Source of the DNA: Tannerellaceae bacterium
Lineage (GTDB): Bacteria; Bacteroidota; Bacteroidia; Bacteroidales; Tannerellaceae
Assembly (NCBI GenBank): GCA_031288175.1
Contig: JAITRW010000040.1
Location: 1-64,000 of the forward strand
Length of the DNA: 64,000 nucleotides
Direction: 5' to 3'
How positions within the stretch are numbered: position 1 is the first letter of the stretch; every line of letters starts with the position of its first letter. Shown piece by piece: positions 62,056 through 64,000 of the stretch. A model generated the notes under the pieces. It made no database searches. It saw nothing but the letters and a program-made list of their open reading frames with translations, and was not told the origin of the DNA. The translations under genes were made by a program, and so were the position numbers.

Positions 62056-63933
62056 ATGGCAGAAGAAGAACAGAGAGAGAGACTTTTTTCTGAGTTTCCT
62101 CCCATTTCTACGGCGGAGTGGATGGAGAAAATAACGGCAGACCTCAAAGGGGTGCCATTTGAGAAGAAATTAGTCTGGAGGACAAACGAAGGGTTTAATG
62201 TCAACCCTTTCTATCGTCGTGAAGACATTGAAGATCTGAAGAGTGTTACTTCCTTACCGGGTGAATTTCCATTCGTCAGGGGAACAAAAAAAGGAAATGA
62301 ATGGAAAGTTCGACAGGACATTGTTGTTGCTGATTTCAAAGCCGCCAATGCCAAGTCTCTGGATATATTGCAAAAGGGTGTTACTTCTTTGGGGTTCCTC
62401 ATAGAGGGTGACGGGGTGACGAAAGAAAATATCGCTTGCTTGCTTGACGGTATCTATCCGGACTGTGTGGAGCTTAACTTCACTACTTGCAACAGCAAAG
62501 TAGCCGGATTACTTCAGATATTGACCGATTACTTCAAAGATAAGTCTGTAAACTTGTCGAAGTGTTACGGGTCGGTAAACTATAACTCTTTCAAAGGTCC
62601 GTTGGTACAGGGGACAACTGCCGATGATTGGGTAAAAGAAACTGCTAAGGTATTGATCGCTTCAAAAGCGCTTCCTAATTACCGCGTCCTTTCTGTCAAC
62701 GCTCACCTTTTCAACGATGCAGGATCGTATATCACTCAAGAGTTAGGTTACGCACTGGCTTGGGGTAATGAGTTAATCGCCCACTTGTCCGACGAAGGTT
62801 TGCAACCTGGTGACGTCGCAGATAAAATCCGGTTTAACTATGGAATAAGTTCTAATTATTTCATGGAGATTGCCAAGTTTCGAGCGGCACGCTGGTTGTG
62901 GGCAGAAATAGTGGATGCCTACAAACCCGAGAGCCGGTACAGCAGTAAGGCTCATATCCATGCACAAACGTCGGCATGGAATATGACGCTGTACGATGCA
63001 CACGTCAATTTGCTCCGTTCCCAGACAGAAGCTATGTCGGCTGCTATTGCCGGAGTAGATAGTATCACCGTCGTCCCCTTTGATTACATTTACAAAACAC
63101 CTGACGATTTTTCCGAACGGATAGCTCGTAACCAACAGTTGCTCCTCCGTGAAGAATGTCATTTTGATAAAGTGGTCGACCCCGCTGCCGGATCTTATTA
63201 CATCGAAGTCCTGACACACTCTATTGCCGAACAGGCATGGAAACTTTTCCTGGATATTGAAGAAAAAGGTGGTTTTTATGCTACGCTGAAAATCGGTGAG
63301 ATACAAACAGCCGTCAATGCTTCCGCCTCTGCGCGTCGTAAAGCAGTAGCTACCCGTCGAGAAACCTTGCTCGGTACAAACCAGTTTCCTAACTTCACCG
63401 AGACGGTTATTTCCAAGATTGAACAGGGACGTGAAAAGGATTACCCTCATTCCAACGACAATTGTCAGTGTCCGGAAGGAGAATCCTTGTCGGCCCTCAA
63501 TTTCTTGCGCGGATCTTCTGAATTTGAGACCTTGCGTCTGACGACGGAGCGAAGCGGTCGCATACCAAAGGTCTTTATGTTGACTATCGGTAATCTGGCA
63601 ATGCGTTTGGCGCGTTCACAGTTTTCAGGCAACTTTTTCGCTTGTGCAGGCTATAAGGTGATTGACAACCTTGGCTTTGCAACAGTAGAAGAGGGGATAG
63701 AAGCTGCCGTCAAAGCAGAAGCAGACATCGTAGTTATCTGTTCTTCCGACGATGAATATGCCGAGTTAGCACCGGCAGCTTTCAAAGCGTTGAACAGCCG
63801 TGCCGCTTTCGTGGTGGCAGGAGCGCCCGCTTGTTCCGAAGACCTTAAAGCACAAGGTATTACCGATTTCGTGAACATTAAAAGCAATGTATTGGAGACG
63901 TTGAAAGAATTTAATAAGAGGTTGAATTTATGA
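62056..63933 (+). CDS. mutA: Methylmalonyl-CoA mutase small (beta) subunit
   Basis: 625 residues. LFSEFPPISTAEWMEKITADLKG at the N-terminus and RFNYGISSNYFMEIAKFRAARWLWAEI, then HAQTSAWNMTLYDAHVNLLRSQTEAMSAAIAG in the TIM barrel, are typical. The C-terminal B12-like fold lacks the cobalt-binding DxHxxG motif, as usual for the small subunit. With MutB it converts succinyl-CoA to methylmalonyl-CoA on the way to propionate. ATGA overlap with mutB. Confidence 0.96.
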   Translation: MAEEEQRERLFSEFPPISTAEWMEKITADLKGVPFEKKLVWRTNEGFNVNPFYRREDIEDLKSVTSLPGEFPFVRGTKKGNEWKVRQDIVVADFKAANAKSLDILQKGVTSLGFLIEGDGVTKENIACLLDGIYPDCVELNFTTCNSKVAGLLQILTDYFKDKSVNLSKCYGSVNYNSFKGPLVQGTTADDWVKETAKVLIASKALPNYRVLSVNAHLFNDAGSYITQELGYALAWGNELIAHLSDEGLQPGDVADKIRFNYGISSNYFMEIAKFRAARWLWAEIVDAYKPESRYSSKAHIHAQTSAWNMTLYDAHVNLLRSQTEAMSAAIAGVDSITVVPFDYIYKTPDDFSERIARNQQLLLREECHFDKVVDPAAGSYYIEVLTHSIAEQAWKLFLDIEEKGGFYATLKIGEIQTAVNASASARRKAVATRRETLLGTNQFPNFTETVISKIEQGREKDYPHSNDNCQCPEGESLSALNFLRGSSEFETLRLTTERSGRIPKVFMLTIGNLAMRLARSQFSGNFFACAGYKVIDNLGFATVEEGIEAAVKAEADIVVICSSDDEYAELAPAAFKALNSRAAFVVAGAPACSEDLKAQGITDFVNIKSNVLETLKEFNKRLNL

Positions 63934-64000
63934 GGCCTGATTTCAAAAGCATAGATATACGTACTGCCGGTTTTATTTCGTTGAACGAAACGGAATGGGA
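63930..64000 (+). CDS. mutB: Methylmalonyl-CoA mutase large (alpha) subunit, first codons only
   Basis: MRPDFKSIDIRTAGFISLNETEW, the usual MutB start, runs off the right edge. It overlaps the mutA stop by ATGA. Identification rests on these 23 residues and on the partner gene. Confidence 0.85.
   Translation, partial: MRPDFKSIDIRTAGFISLNETEW

Noticed and set aside
1-64000. tRNA, rRNA or riboswitch genes
   Set aside because: Nothing recognisable as a cloverleaf, rRNA segment or known riboswitch core was seen while reading; a tRNAscan-SE and Rfam search would settle it.

Overview
The window is chromosomal DNA of a member of the Bacteroidetes, most likely the order Bacteroidales. The evidence is: TonB/SusC-type receptors paired with lipoproteins; two proteins with degenerate type IX secretion (T9SS) C-terminal signals plus a T9SS plug protein; many promoters with the Bacteroidetes -7 box TAnnTTTG; an Rnf complex; methylmalonyl-CoA mutase; and a mobilizable element of Bacteroidetes type. 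No rRNA or tRNA gene was recognised. Species cannot be named from the sequence.

Layout. 1-2.6 kb is a gene-poor accessory stretch: the start of a lipoprotein gene running off the left edge, a lone CRISPR-like repeat with a matching anti-repeat, a Phd/YefM antitoxin with a wrecked YoeB/Txe toxin, a small membrane protein, a pyrimidine-rich tract and two tandem-repeat arrays. 2.6-9.5 kb holds housekeeping genes (DUF4143 ATPase, mnmE, a TatD-S41 peptidase fusion, polyprenyl synthetase, lpxB). 9.5-16.1 kb encodes surface proteins (beta-helix-like lipoprotein, TonB receptor, seven-repeat BIG2 protein). 16.2-19 kb is an NMT1/SsuA-type ABC importer. 19.1-25.6 kb holds a small barrel protein, two FKBP isomerases, an Lrp regulator, an amidohydrolase and pheT.

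27.03-34.26 kb is a mobilizable element of about 7.2 kb (tyrosine integrase, oriT-like region, MobV relaxase, restriction-modification cargo). It interrupts an S74/tail-fibre-type chaperone gene at a 7-bp core, TATTTTA. Removing the element rejoins the host gene in frame (373 codons). The promoter and first ten codons of the integrase are separated from its body and point the opposite way, fused in frame to the host gene. A second, inverted copy of the core lies just upstream of the integrase body, so inverting about 290 bp would rebuild the integrase start. This looks like a built-in on/off or integration-coupled switch and is the most unusual feature here.

34.8-44.2 kb carries a DUF721 protein, the T9SS plug, rpiB, a glycosyltransferase, an atypical LuxR-type regulator, a ModF-like ABC protein, an FHA/PP2C phospho-signalling cluster, a radical SAM protein and an ArgD-like aminotransferase. 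44.3-51 kb is a copper/silver-type efflux locus (HYC_CC_PP protein, a CusA-CusC fusion, CusB). 51-56.9 kb is an rseC-rnfBCDGE operon without rnfA, followed by an orphan NifH-like gene. 57-64 kb carries an IPT lipoprotein and a SusC-like receptor, frr-rsgA, a HEPN-like protein, and mutA with the start of mutB.
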